Below, piece after piece: positions 41,555 through 49,910 of a stretch of 64,000 nt of DNA. This DNA comes from Rhizobium sp. CIAT894 (GTDB taxonomy: Bacteria > Pseudomonadota > Alphaproteobacteria > Rhizobiales > Rhizobiaceae): contig NZ_CP020947.1 in NCBI RefSeq assembly GCF_000172795.2, positions 4,047,001-4,111,000 on the forward strand, written 5' to 3'. The notes under the pieces are model-generated. The model ran no database searches. It saw only the letters and a list, made by a program, of their open reading frames with translations, and was not told the origin of the DNA. Both the position numbers and the translations under genes were made by a program. Numbering within the stretch: the stretch's first letter is position 1; every line of letters begins with the position of its first letter.

Positions 41555-43477
41555 CTACTTGTCCGCCTGGACCCAGACGAGCATCTCTCCGGGCGCGCGG
41601 TTATCCCAGAGATGATAGGGCACGAAACGCGCCGTGGCGACCTGCCTTTCGGCCGGCGCCTTGCGATAAAGCGGCGCGCCCCAGTTCGACGTTTCCTCGC
41701 GCTCGACCTTGAGATCGAGGGCAACGGCATCGTTGAGGTCCTTCAGCACGACGGTTTCGGCCGCCGGCAGTTCGCGCGGCAGGACGATGGCATTGAGATC
41801 CTGGCCATTGTCCGTCGTCTCGACGCAATAGACCAGCGGGCCGCGCATCAAGGCGACGCGGCCGGCATCCTGGCGCACCTTCGGATTGGCATATTGCGGG
41901 CGAAGCGAAAGCGGCAGGAAAAGATCGACACGATCGCCATCGGCCCATTGCCGATCGATCCTGGCATATCCGTCACGGACAGCGGCGCCGAGATCGAGCT
42001 TTTCTCCGTTGACGCTGAGGGTGGCACCTTCAGCCCAATCGGGAATGCGCAGCGACAGGGCGAATTTTGCCGGCTTCTCCAGCCTGGTGGTGAAGGCAAC
42101 CGCACCGTCCCACGGATAGTTGGTCGCCTGCTGGAGTTCGACCGCAGCGCCGTTGGCAAGCTTCAGCCGGGTGGTGCTCTCGCCATAGAGATGCACGGCG
42201 ATTTCATCGTCGGCAACCGCATACATATAGGAGCCGATCGAGGTCACCAGCCGGGCGATATTGGGCGGGCAGCAGGGGCAATGATGCCATTTCCAGCGGT
42301 GGTGCTTGCCCGCACTTTCGAGCGGATTGTCGTAGAAGAAGGTCTTGCCGTCGGTGGAAAGGCCGGGCAGCGCGCCGTTATAAAGCGCCTGCTCCATGAT
42401 GTCGGCGTAACGCCGGTCCGGCCCGCGCCCGAGCATGCGGCTTGCCCAGAAGACCAGGCCGACGGAGGCGCAGGTTTCCGCGTAGGCCGTGTCGTTGGGC
42501 AGGTCGTAATAGTCGGTGAAACCTTCGTTGGACGCCGCCGGGCCGATGCCGCCGGTAATATACATCTGCTTGGTCGTCAGATCATCCCAGAGCGTTTCCA
42601 GCGCCGCCGTCAGGCTGTCGTCCTTATATTCGGTGGCGATATCGGCCATGCCGGAATAGAGATACATGGCGCGCACCGCATGGCCGACGACCTTCGTCTG
42701 CTCGCGCACCGGCTGGTGCGCCTGGCCATATTCATAGGTCTTCTGATGGAAGTCGGCAGCGCTCCGGCCGTCGCGAGCGGCTTCGGCCGTGAAGAAGTGC
42801 GGCTCGGTACCGCGCTCGTCGATGAAATATTTCGACAGGTCGAGATATTTCTTCTCGCCGGTGACGCGGGCGAGCTTGACCAGCGCCAGCTCGATTTCCT
42901 CATGGCCGCAATAGCCTGATATCTGGCCTTCGCCATGGCCGAAGATCTTGATCATGTAATCGGCAAAGCGGCACATGATATCGAGCAGCTTGCGCTTGCC
43001 GGTCGCCTGGTAATAGGCGACCGCAGCCTCCATCAGGTGGCCGGCGCAATAGAGCTCGTGATGGTCGCGCAGATTGGTCCAGCGGCGGCTTGGCTCGACG
43101 CGCTGGAACCAGGCATTGAGATAACCGTCCTTATCCTGCAGCTTCTCGTACATGTCGATGATTTCGTCGGCACGCGCCTCCAGCTTCGGGTTCGGCCGGC
43201 GATAGAGCGAATAGGCGATGGTCTCGATCGACTTGCCGAGGTCGGAATCCCAGAACATCTGCGTCGTGCCGCCCCAGGGCTGAATGGGAATGACGACGCC
43301 GGGGCTCGGCTGGGAGACATCGATCGCCTTCAGCATGCCGGCCTCGACGCAGCGGTCGAGCAGGGTTTCGGCGGTGGAATTGCAGACGGCGTCCTGCCAT
43401 TTGCCCCAGAAGCCGCCAAGCTCGACATCGGGAACGGCGACGGGACGAAACTGGCGGTCGTTGCTTGATTTGGTCAT
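41555..43477 (-). CDS. GH127 beta-L-arabinofuranosidase
   Basis: 640 residues, glycoside hydrolase family 127. The catalytic set of the characterised Bifidobacterium enzyme is conserved in identity and spacing. E318 in SNEGF is the acid/base. E334 and C336 in AYAETC, with C402 and C403 in HHCPCCPPN, form the Zn-thiolate site that includes the nucleophilic cysteine. No signal peptide is present, so it acts in the cytoplasm on imported sugars. It should release L-arabinose from beta-L-arabinofuranosyl chains such as those on plant hydroxyproline-rich glycoproteins. ATG 43477; 20 bases separate it from the permease stop. It is embedded in the transporter operon. Confidence 0.9.
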   Translation of the reverse strand: MTKSSNDRQFRPVAVPDVELGGFWGKWQDAVCNSTAETLLDRCVEAGMLKAIDVSQPSPGVVIPIQPWGGTTQMFWDSDLGKSIETIAYSLYRRPNPKLEARADEIIDMYEKLQDKDGYLNAWFQRVEPSRRWTNLRDHHELYCAGHLMEAAVAYYQATGKRKLLDIMCRFADYMIKIFGHGEGQISGYCGHEEIELALVKLARVTGEKKYLDLSKYFIDERGTEPHFFTAEAARDGRSAADFHQKTYEYGQAHQPVREQTKVVGHAVRAMYLYSGMADIATEYKDDSLTAALETLWDDLTTKQMYITGGIGPAASNEGFTDYYDLPNDTAYAETCASVGLVFWASRMLGRGPDRRYADIMEQALYNGALPGLSTDGKTFFYDNPLESAGKHHRWKWHHCPCCPPNIARLVTSIGSYMYAVADDEIAVHLYGESTTRLKLANGAAVELQQATNYPWDGAVAFTTRLEKPAKFALSLRIPDWAEGATLSVNGEKLDLGAAVRDGYARIDRQWADGDRVDLFLPLSLRPQYANPKVRQDAGRVALMRGPLVYCVETTDNGQDLNAIVLPRELPAAETVVLKDLNDAVALDLKVEREETSNWGAPLYRKAPAERQVATARFVPYHLWDNRAPGEMLVWVQADK

Positions 43478-43497
43478 GGGTTCCACTTTCCCTAGGG

Positions 43498-44361
43498 TTA
43501 TTTCACCGCGCCGGCCATCAGCCCGCGCATGTAGTAGCGTTGCAGGAGCAGGAAGACGATCAGGCAGGGGATCGTCATGACGACGACGCCGGCCTGCACC
43601 GCTCCCCAGTTGATGGCGCCGAGCCGCCCGGCGCGAACCGCCGTCATCAGCACCGGCAAAGTGTATTTCTCGTTGCTGGAGAGCAGCACGAGGGCGGCCA
43701 GAAACTCGTTCCAGGCATTGAGGAAGGCAAAGATCGCCACCGTCGCCACGCCGGGAAGCACCAGCGGCAGCAGGACGCGCGCAAGCAGCTTGAGGTCGCG
43801 CGCGCCGTCGATGCGCGCGGCTTCCTCGATTTCCTTCGGCACCGCATCGAAGGCGTTGCGCATCATGAAGACCGAGAAGGGCAGTTGCAGCGTCACATAG
43901 ACGAGCGTCAGCCCGATGAGCGAATTGTTGAGGCCGAGTTTTGCCAGGATGATGAAGAGCGGCGTCAGGATCGACTGGAACGGGATCATCAGCGTGGCGA
44001 TGATCAGCACGAAGAGCGCATTCTTCATCGGAAAGCGGTAGCGCGAGAAGCCGTAGCCGGCGAGCAGGCTGACGGTAACGGTCAGCATCACGGTGGCGAC
44101 CGAAACGAACAGCGAATTGATCATGTGCCGCCAGATGCCGGCGCCGAACGTATCGAGCAGCGCATAGGCATCGAAGCTGACGCCCGAGCTCGGCCATGGC
44201 GGCAGAGGCGGCAGGCTGGCCTCCGCACCCGGCCGGAAGGAGGCAAGCAGCGTGATCGCGAAGGGGGCGAGAAAGAAGATCGAGATGGCGATGCCGGTGA
44301 GATGATAGGCCGACTTCACGCGGAGCGCCTTGCGGGCGCGGCGTTGCCTTGAGGTGCTCAT
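43498..44361 (-). CDS. Sugar ABC transporter permease (MalG-like)
   Basis: 287 residues with six hydrophobic helices. The EAA loop is EIEEAARIDGARDLKLLARVLLPL, which contacts the ATPase. The N-terminal region has ISIFFLAPFAITLLASFRP and the C terminus is RYYMRGLMAGAVK, the classic MalG-type ending. ATG 44361 overlaps the stop of the MalF-like permease gene (ATGA), so the two are coupled. Together they form the membrane channel of the importer. Confidence 0.93.
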   Translation of the reverse strand: MSTSRQRRARKALRVKSAYHLTGIAISIFFLAPFAITLLASFRPGAEASLPPLPPWPSSGVSFDAYALLDTFGAGIWRHMINSLFVSVATVMLTVTVSLLAGYGFSRYRFPMKNALFVLIIATLMIPFQSILTPLFIILAKLGLNNSLIGLTLVYVTLQLPFSVFMMRNAFDAVPKEIEEAARIDGARDLKLLARVLLPLVLPGVATVAIFAFLNAWNEFLAALVLLSSNEKYTLPVLMTAVRAGRLGAINWGAVQAGVVVMTIPCLIVFLLLQRYYMRGLMAGAVK

Positions 44362-45275
44362 GGGCGCTCCTCCCCGACGCGCAGCAGCCAGAGCTGCACG
44401 ATGCTGATGGCCATCAGGATGGCGAGAAGCACGATCGAGAGTGCGGCGCCATAACCGAGATTGAACGACACGAAGGACTGGTTGAAGATGTAATAGACCA
44501 CCGAGATCATCTTGTTCTGCGGTCCGCCCGCCGTCATGATGTAGAACTGGTCGAAGGCGAGGATCGAGCCGGTGACCGAGACGATCAGCGCCAGCGCGAT
44601 CGTCTTGCGCATCAGCGGCAGCGTCAGATGCCGGAAACGCTGCCAGCGGCCGGCGCCGTCGATGCGGGCGGCCTCCGTCAGCTCGGATGGAATGGCCTGC
44701 AGCCCGGTCAAAAGAATGATCATGGTGAAGCCGGCGATCTTCCAGACGACCATCACCACCACGGTCAGGAAGGCGGTGTCGAAGGTCGCAAGCAGATTGG
44801 GGCTCTTCTCCACAAGACCGAGCGCTTTCAGGGCCGGGCCGATGAAGCCGCTGTCGACATTGGCAAGCCAGACCCAGAGCAGCGAGGCGGTCGCCAGCCC
44901 GACCACGACGGGCAGGAAGATGATGGTACGATAGGTGCTGACGAACTGCCGTTCCTTCTCGACGAAAATGGCCAGCGGAAAGGCGACGGCGAAGATCGCG
45001 ATGGTGACGATCACGGTATAATAGGCGGTGAAACTCAGCGCCGTCATGAAGCGGGTGTCGTTGACCATGCGATAATAATTGTTGAAGCCGATCCAGCGCG
45101 ACGCCCCCATCAGCGGCCAGTTGTGCAGGCTCATCCATCCGGTAAAGACGACCGGCATGACGAAGAAGACGATGACCAGCGCCATGGCCGGCGCGATATA
45201 GGCAAGGCCGCGCCAGTTCGATTGGCGCCGTCGCCTGCGCCGAGGCAATAGGGTCTCTGAACCGGAACCGGTCAT
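44358..45275 (-). CDS. Sugar ABC transporter permease (MalF-like)
   Basis: 305 residues, six hydrophobic helices, starting with a basic cytoplasmic leader (LLPRRRRRRQSNWRG) and GLAYIAPAMALVIVFFVMPVV. The EAA loop is ELTEAARIDGAGRWQRFRHLTLPL. It pairs with the downstream MalG-like protein. ATG 45275 gives MTGSGSETLL; the open frame upstream of it overlaps the binding-protein gene and is not coding. A 73-base gap with a hairpin separates it from the binding-protein gene. Confidence 0.92.
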   Translation of the reverse strand: MTGSGSETLLPRRRRRRQSNWRGLAYIAPAMALVIVFFVMPVVFTGWMSLHNWPLMGASRWIGFNNYYRMVNDTRFMTALSFTAYYTVIVTIAIFAVAFPLAIFVEKERQFVSTYRTIIFLPVVVGLATASLLWVWLANVDSGFIGPALKALGLVEKSPNLLATFDTAFLTVVVMVVWKIAGFTMIILLTGLQAIPSELTEAARIDGAGRWQRFRHLTLPLMRKTIALALIVSVTGSILAFDQFYIMTAGGPQNKMISVVYYIFNQSFVSFNLGYGAALSIVLLAILMAISIVQLWLLRVGEERP

Positions 45276-45304
45276 CAAACGCTCCGCATCTGTCAATTGA
45301 AATT

Positions 45305-45333
45305 GGCCGGGAAGCTGCCACCGCTCCCCGGCC
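45305..45333 (-). terminator. Intercistronic hairpin after the binding-protein gene
   Basis: GGCCGGG and CCCCGGCC arms enclose about 14 bases, 15 bases after the binding-protein stop. Such hairpins commonly stabilise the binding-protein mRNA or attenuate into the permease genes. No T-run is present, so full termination is unlikely. Confidence 0.5.
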
Positions 45334-45348
45334 GCGGCCTTGGGAGAG

Positions 45349-46587
45349 TTATTGGCCGCTATCGATGATCGATTGCATTTCTGACTGGGCGCTGGAGAAC
45401 GCACCGTCGACATCGTCGCCGAAGATCGCGGCATTGGTAAACGTTGCCCACGGGCCGTTGGCGCTGTTGATCAGATCGTTGAACTGCAGCGTATAGGGCG
45501 TCTTGGCCACGCTGATCGCCTTGAGACCGACCTGCATGCGCGGATCGAGACCTTCCAGCACCTTGTCGGCGATATCGCCGCGGGTCGGCAGGCTGCCATA
45601 TTTCGCCATGATCTTCTGGCCGTCCATCGAATAGATATATTCGAGGAACTCCTTCACCGCGTCGATCTTCTTGGTGCCCTTGGTGATGACGAAATTGTCG
45701 CCGCCGGCAAAGGACGACGGCTTGCCGTCGACGCCGGGAATGAGGGTGACGCCGAAGTTGATGTCGGGATGCTGGGTCACCAGCGTGCCGATCGCAAAGG
45801 CGCCGAGGCTCTGCTGGCCGATCTTGCCGTTGGTAAACGTCAGGAAGTTGGCGCCGTTGTCGCTGGCCGCACCCGCCGGCACCAGGTCCTTCTTGACCAT
45901 GTTGCGGTAGATATCGACGGCCTTGCGCATCTGAGGCGTATCGAGCGTCGCTTTCTTGCTGTCGGCCGACAGGATATCGGCGCCGGCACCCCAGGTGAGC
46001 GGCGTGAAGGTGAAGATCATGCAGCCGCCGCAGCCGCCGCCGGAGAAATAGAAGCCGTAGGTATCGTCACCGAGAGCCCGGATCTTCTCGGCATTGGCGG
46101 TGATTTCATCCCAGCTCGCCGGCGCCTTCTCCGGGTCGAGGCCGGCCTTTTTGTAGAGATCCTTGTTCCAGGCGAAGACCGACGTCTCCACAGAAAGCGG
46201 CAGGCCGTAGACCCGATCCTGGTAGGTGCCGAGGCGAACATGCGAGGGCGAAAGCGAATTGAAATAGGGAAGCGATTTCGCCCAGTCCGTCAGGTCTTCC
46301 AGCTGGCCGGCCGCAGCAAAAGCGGGATTGTAGATCAGGTCCATCGACAGTGCGTCCGGCGCCTGCCCGCCGGCGATCGCCGTCGCATATTTCTGCACCA
46401 GCTCGGAGAACGGCACTTCGGTCACCACGACCTTGTTGTCGTGGCTGGTATTATAGGCTTCGACGACCTTCTTGAAAGAGTCGCCGATGCCCGTGCGAAC
46501 CCACATTTCGACGTTTTCGGCGGCTGATGCGGCCGACACCAGACACAAGGTAGCGATGCCGGTCGCCGCCAATAGACGCTTGATCAT
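45349..46587 (-). CDS. Extracellular sugar-binding protein of ABC importer
   Basis: 412 residues, family 1 solute-binding protein. The signal peptide MIKRLLAATGIATLCLVSAASA is cleaved before AENVEMWVRTG. Typical elements are VTEVPFSELVQKYATAIAGGQAPDA, YGLPLSVETSVFAWNKDLYKKAGLDPEKAPASW and FAGGDNFVITKGTKKIDA, then FLEYIYSMDGQ. A cysteine pair in GGGCGGCMIF is unusual for the family. It is periplasmic and should bind an arabinose-containing oligosaccharide (inferred from GH127). ATG 46587. It follows lacI by 54 bases. Confidence 0.92.
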   Translation of the reverse strand: MIKRLLAATGIATLCLVSAASAAENVEMWVRTGIGDSFKKVVEAYNTSHDNKVVVTEVPFSELVQKYATAIAGGQAPDALSMDLIYNPAFAAAGQLEDLTDWAKSLPYFNSLSPSHVRLGTYQDRVYGLPLSVETSVFAWNKDLYKKAGLDPEKAPASWDEITANAEKIRALGDDTYGFYFSGGGCGGCMIFTFTPLTWGAGADILSADSKKATLDTPQMRKAVDIYRNMVKKDLVPAGAASDNGANFLTFTNGKIGQQSLGAFAIGTLVTQHPDINFGVTLIPGVDGKPSSFAGGDNFVITKGTKKIDAVKEFLEYIYSMDGQKIMAKYGSLPTRGDIADKVLEGLDPRMQVGLKAISVAKTPYTLQFNDLINSANGPWATFTNAAIFGDDVDGAFSSAQSEMQSIIDSGQ

Positions 46588-46641
46588 GACATTCCTCCCG
46601 ATATGGCGCATCTCCCTGCGCCTTTGCTCATTTCCTGGTTC

Positions 46642-47664
46642 TCATTCCTTGGGGGCATTGCCCCCGCATGATTGCCGGACGATCAGCCGGCACGGCAATT
46701 TCCGGACACCCGGCTCGACGGGCCGTCCTTCCGCAAGCGCCAGCACCGTCAATCCGGCCTGCCGCCCGAGCTCCTTCAACTCCATATCCACCGTCGTCAG
46801 CGGCGGCCGTGTCTGGGCCGCGACAATCTCCCAATTGTCGAAGCCGATCACCGAAACGTCCTGCGGCACCTTGACGCCGCGCTCGCGCAGCGCGTCCACC
46901 GCGCCGCGGGCGATCTGGTCGTTGCCGCAGAAGAGCGCGTCAGGTTTTTCTCCCGGCCTCTTCCAGAGCTGTTCGACCGCCTCATGGCCCCAGCTTTCCG
47001 ACCAGACGCCGTAAAGCACCGGCTCGCGATGGCCTGCCACCTCATGATAGGCACCGGCTCGTTCGCGCACCGAGAAGAACTCCTCCGGCCCGGTGATATG
47101 CGCGATCCGCCGCCGCCCGGCCTTGACGAGCCATTCCACCGCCAGTCGCGCACCCTGCTCGTCGTCCGAACGGAAGGTCACGCTGTTCTGCGTCCCCTCC
47201 GTGAAGGCGTAGACGACAGGCACATGCAAATTCGACAGGTCGACAGGCAGACGCCTGTCCAGCCGCTTTCCCGTGGCGATGATGCCGTCGACCTGCTTGT
47301 CCAGCATCGCATCGACATGGATCTGGGCGAGCGCCGGATCGTCTTCGATGGCGCACAGGAAAACCGAGACCCCGTGATCGACGAGGGCGTCCGAAATACC
47401 CGCCATCACAGGCAGCGTGAAACGACCGTAAGTGTCGTTGGTCAAGAGCCCGATGGTGAAGCTGCGTTTGCTGAGGAGCCCTCTCGCCAGCGCATTCGGC
47501 CGATATCCGATTTCACCGGCGATCCGCTTCACCCGCTCGCGGGTTTCCGCTCCCATCCGGCCGGTGTCGTTGAGCGCCTTCGACGCCGTCGAAATGCTCA
47601 CCCCGGCAGCCGACGCCACCTCATGGATGGTGATCCTGCCTCTTTTTCCTCCCGATATGTTCAG
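46642..47664 (-). CDS. LacI-family repressor of the GH127 ABC operon
   Basis: 340 residues from a CTG codon at 47664. The LacI HTH is ITIHEVASAAGVSISTASKALN with hinge RMGAETRERVKRIAGEIGYRPNALARGL. The periplasmic-binding-like domain follows (FTIGLLTNDTYGRF, VDGIIATGKRLD, RIAHITGP, ALFCGNDQIARGAVDAL). No ATG exists near the expected start. AGGAGG lies 5 bases before the CTG, exactly placed for initiation, while GTG 47703 would put the start close to or before the likely transcription start. It is first in its operon, so it is autoregulated through the two palindromes upstream. Confidence 0.85.
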   Translation of the reverse strand: MNISGGKRGRITIHEVASAAGVSISTASKALNDTGRMGAETRERVKRIAGEIGYRPNALARGLLSKRSFTIGLLTNDTYGRFTLPVMAGISDALVDHGVSVFLCAIEDDPALAQIHVDAMLDKQVDGIIATGKRLDRRLPVDLSNLHVPVVYAFTEGTQNSVTFRSDDEQGARLAVEWLVKAGRRRIAHITGPEEFFSVRERAGAYHEVAGHREPVLYGVWSESWGHEAVEQLWKRPGEKPDALFCGNDQIARGAVDALRERGVKVPQDVSVIGFDNWEIVAAQTRPPLTTVDMELKELGRQAGLTVLALAEGRPVEPGVRKLPCRLIVRQSCGGNAPKE

Positions 47665-47688
47665 AACGTCCTCCTTCTGAAGCGGCTT

Positions 47689-47704
47689 GAGAAAAGCTTT
47701 CACC
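47689..47704. promoter_or_regulatory. LacI-type operator candidate, promoter-proximal
   Basis: GAGAAAAGCTTTCACC, core palindrome AAAGCTTT. It overlaps the expected -10 region of the lacI promoter on the minus strand. Confidence 0.5.
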
Positions 47705-47712
47705 AGCCTTAC

Positions 47713-47718
47713 TGTCAA
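47713..47718 (-). promoter_or_regulatory. -35 element of the lacI operon promoter
   Basis: Read on the minus strand this is a perfect TTGACA. It lies between the two palindromes. The -10 is weak (about TTTTCT, 17 bases on), fitting a regulated promoter. Confidence 0.5.
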
Positions 47719-47720
47719 GT

Positions 47721-47736
47721 GAGAAAAGGTTTTCTC
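47721..47736. promoter_or_regulatory. LacI-type operator candidate, distal
   Basis: GAGAAAA and TTTTCTC form perfect 7-bp arms around GG, directly upstream of the TTGACA. With the site at 47689 it brackets the promoter, the usual arrangement for a repressor. Confidence 0.55.
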
Positions 47737-47883
47737 ATGCAATTCGAAAAATGGAGGGAGGTGCGGCGCTGCGGGGACGGTGTGAAGGAAAGACCGAGCA
47801 CAGCTTCTCACTGCGGCAGCACCGGATGCTGCTGCTGGGGCGATCGGGGGTTTGTGGCGGGAACTTGCGCGCGCAAAAGCGAG

Positions 47884-47921
47884 CGCGAATCAGAACCTCC
47901 GGCGGAGGTCCTGATTCGCGG
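47884..47921 (-). terminator. Hairpin terminator of hemA
   Basis: CGCGAATCAG/CTGATTCGCG outer and ACCTCC/GGAGGT inner arms form a 16-bp stem with one mismatch, 27 bases after the hemA stop. The tail on the minus strand includes CTTTTG. Confidence 0.65.
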
Positions 47922-47947
47922 CTTGAACCCGGGCGATCATCGAAAGA

Positions 47948-49162
47948 TCAGGCGACGTGCCTTGCCAGCGCACAGCGCGACCAGAGCGAATGCAGGGCGT
48001 CGACGAGATGGGCGATATCGGCGTCGGAATGCAGCGGCGTCGGCGTGATACGCAGCCGCTCGGTCTTCTTCGGCACGGTGGGATAGTTGATCGGCTGGAC
48101 ATAGACGCCGCAATTGTCGAGCAAGAGGTCGGAGATCCACTTGCACTTGGCCGCATCGCCGACCAGCACCGGCACGATATGGCTCGGATTGGGCATATGC
48201 GGAATGCCGTTCTGATCGAGCAGCGAGCGGAGTTTGCGGACGCGATCCTGATGGCGGGCGCGCTCGAACTGGCTGACCTTCAGGTGCTGGATCGAGGCCA
48301 CCGCACCGGCGGCGAGCGCCGGCGGCAGCGCCGTGGTGAAGATGAAGCCGGAGGCGAACGAGCGGATGAAATCGCACAGCGCCGTCGAGGCGGCGATATA
48401 ACCGCCCATCACCCCGAAAGCCTTGCCGAGTGTGCCTTCGATGACCGTCAGCCGGTGCATCAGCCCTTCGCGCTCGGCAATGCCGCCGCCGCGCGGGCCG
48501 TACATGCCGACGCCGTGGACTTCGTCGAGATAGGTCATCGCGCCGTATTTGTCGGCGAGATCGCAGATCTCCTTGATCGGGGCGATGTCGCCATCCATCG
48601 AATAGACGCTTTCGAAGGCGATCAGCTTCGGCGCCTTCGGATCGGCGGCTTTGAGCTTGGCTTCGAGATCGGCGACGTCGTTATGCTTCCAGATCACCTT
48701 GTCGCACTTGGCGTAGCGGATGCCCTCGATCATCGAGGCATGGTTCAGCGCATCGGAGAAAATGACCAGGCCGGGAATTTTGGCGCCGAGCGTGCCGAGT
48801 GCCGCCCAGTTGGAGACATAACCCGAGGTGAAGATCAGGGCCGATTCCTTGCCGTGCAGATCGGCAAGCTCACGTTCGAGCAGGACGTGGTAGTGGTTGG
48901 TGCCAGAAATATTCCGGGTGCCTCCCGCACCCGCGCCACAGTGGTCGATGGCGGCTTTCATCGCCTCAATCACCTTCGGGTTCTGGCCCATGCCGAGATA
49001 GTCGTTGGAGCACCAGACCGTGACTTCCTTCTCGCCGTCGGCGGTGTGACGCGTCGCGCGGGGAAAATGGCCGCGCTGACGTTCGAGATCGGCAAAAACG
49101 CGGTAACGGCCCTCGGCATGAAGCCCGCCCAGTTCGTTTTTGAAAAATGCTTCGAAATCCAT
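47948..49162 (-). CDS. hemA: 5-Aminolevulinate synthase
   Basis: PLP enzyme of the C4 (Shemin) pathway joining glycine and succinyl-CoA to make 5-aminolevulinate, the committed step of heme in alphaproteobacteria. 404 residues, the family size. Marks are [60 protein letters not shown] and the PLP-lysine segment [18 protein letters not shown] codons at 49165 and 49162 are adjacent; GGAG precedes both. It is monocistronic, with a strong hairpin downstream. No FNR-type box was recognised in the upstream 272-base gap, though the divergent lipoprotein promoter must also lie there. Confidence 0.97.
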   Translation of the reverse strand: MDFEAFFKNELGGLHAEGRYRVFADLERQRGHFPRATRHTADGEKEVTVWCSNDYLGMGQNPKVIEAMKAAIDHCGAGAGGTRNISGTNHYHVLLERELADLHGKESALIFTSGYVSNWAALGTLGAKIPGLVIFSDALNHASMIEGIRYAKCDKVIWKHNDVADLEAKLKAADPKAPKLIAFESVYSMDGDIAPIKEICDLADKYGAMTYLDEVHGVGMYGPRGGGIAEREGLMHRLTVIEGTLGKAFGVMGGYIAASTALCDFIRSFASGFIFTTALPPALAAGAVASIQHLKVSQFERARHQDRVRKLRSLLDQNGIPHMPNPSHIVPVLVGDAAKCKWISDLLLDNCGVYVQPINYPTVPKKTERLRITPTPLHSDADIAHLVDALHSLWSRCALARHVA

Positions 49163-49488
49163 CATATGCTCCAGTATCGCGCGGCCGTTCTTGCCGACCG
49201 GACGTCCGCGCGTCAATGCTTACGCTTTGCTTTACCATCAACTGCGGCAAAAGGCCCAGTTTTTTGAATGATTCCAGATAAAAAATATAGGACCCGCAAT
49301 TGATGAAATCGACGCGGTAAATGCGACGGCAATTCGCCGCGCTTACGCGGTCGCCGACATTGCTCCTGCCGCAAAAAAATCAGGACAATGGTGGACAACC
49401 CTTTCTTCCGACATAGTTTTCGAGCTAGCGTGCGAAAAAACAATAGGGACGGCCTATGCCCGTTGGGCGACAACCCAGGAGAAAAAAG

Positions 49489-49746
49489 ATGAAAAAAGCT
49501 GTCATACTCGCATTGATCGGCCTGTCGATCGCAAGCTGCACCCCGACTCAGCAGGGGGCCGGCATCGGCGCCGCATCCGGTGCGGTCATCGGCGGCGTCG
49601 TCACCGGCGATGTTCGCGGCGCAGCAGTCGGCGCCGCTATCGGCGGCGTCTCCGGCGCCCTGATCGGCAGCGTCGCCGAACAGCCCGGCCAGTGCTACTA
49701 TCGCGACCGCTATGGCCGCCGCTACATCGATGCCTGCCCGCGCTGA
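49489..49746 (+). CDS. Small glycine-zipper lipoprotein
   Basis: 85 residues. The lipoprotein signal MKKAVILALIGLSIASC has its lipid-modified cysteine at position 17. A glycine zipper follows (GAGIGAASGAVIGGVVTG and AAVGAAIGGVSGALIGS), with a short C terminus containing QCYYRDRYGRRYIDACPR that could form a disulfide. Such proteins are outer-membrane or periplasmic and often stress-induced. AGGAG sits about 8 bases before the ATG. An intrinsic terminator follows at 49773-49801. Confidence 0.85.
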   Translation: MKKAVILALIGLSIASCTPTQQGAGIGAASGAVIGGVVTGDVRGAAVGAAIGGVSGALIGSVAEQPGQCYYRDRYGRRYIDACPR

Positions 49747-49772
49747 GACGCCTGCAGACCGAAAAATTCAGG

Positions 49773-49801
49773 AAATCCCGGACACACATCCGGGATTTTT
49801 T
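49773..49801 (+). terminator. Intrinsic terminator of the lipoprotein gene
   Basis: AAATCCCGG and CCGGGATTT form a 9-bp stem over ACACACAT, followed by TTTT. Confidence 0.85.
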
Positions 49802-49910
49802 GTGCTGAATAACGCGCCGGCAATTTAAAATGGTACACCCGGCGCGATTTTGCCGCTAAGCTGTTCACGGCTGGGCAACGAAGCTTCATTGTAGACTTAA
49901 AAAGCGGCGG

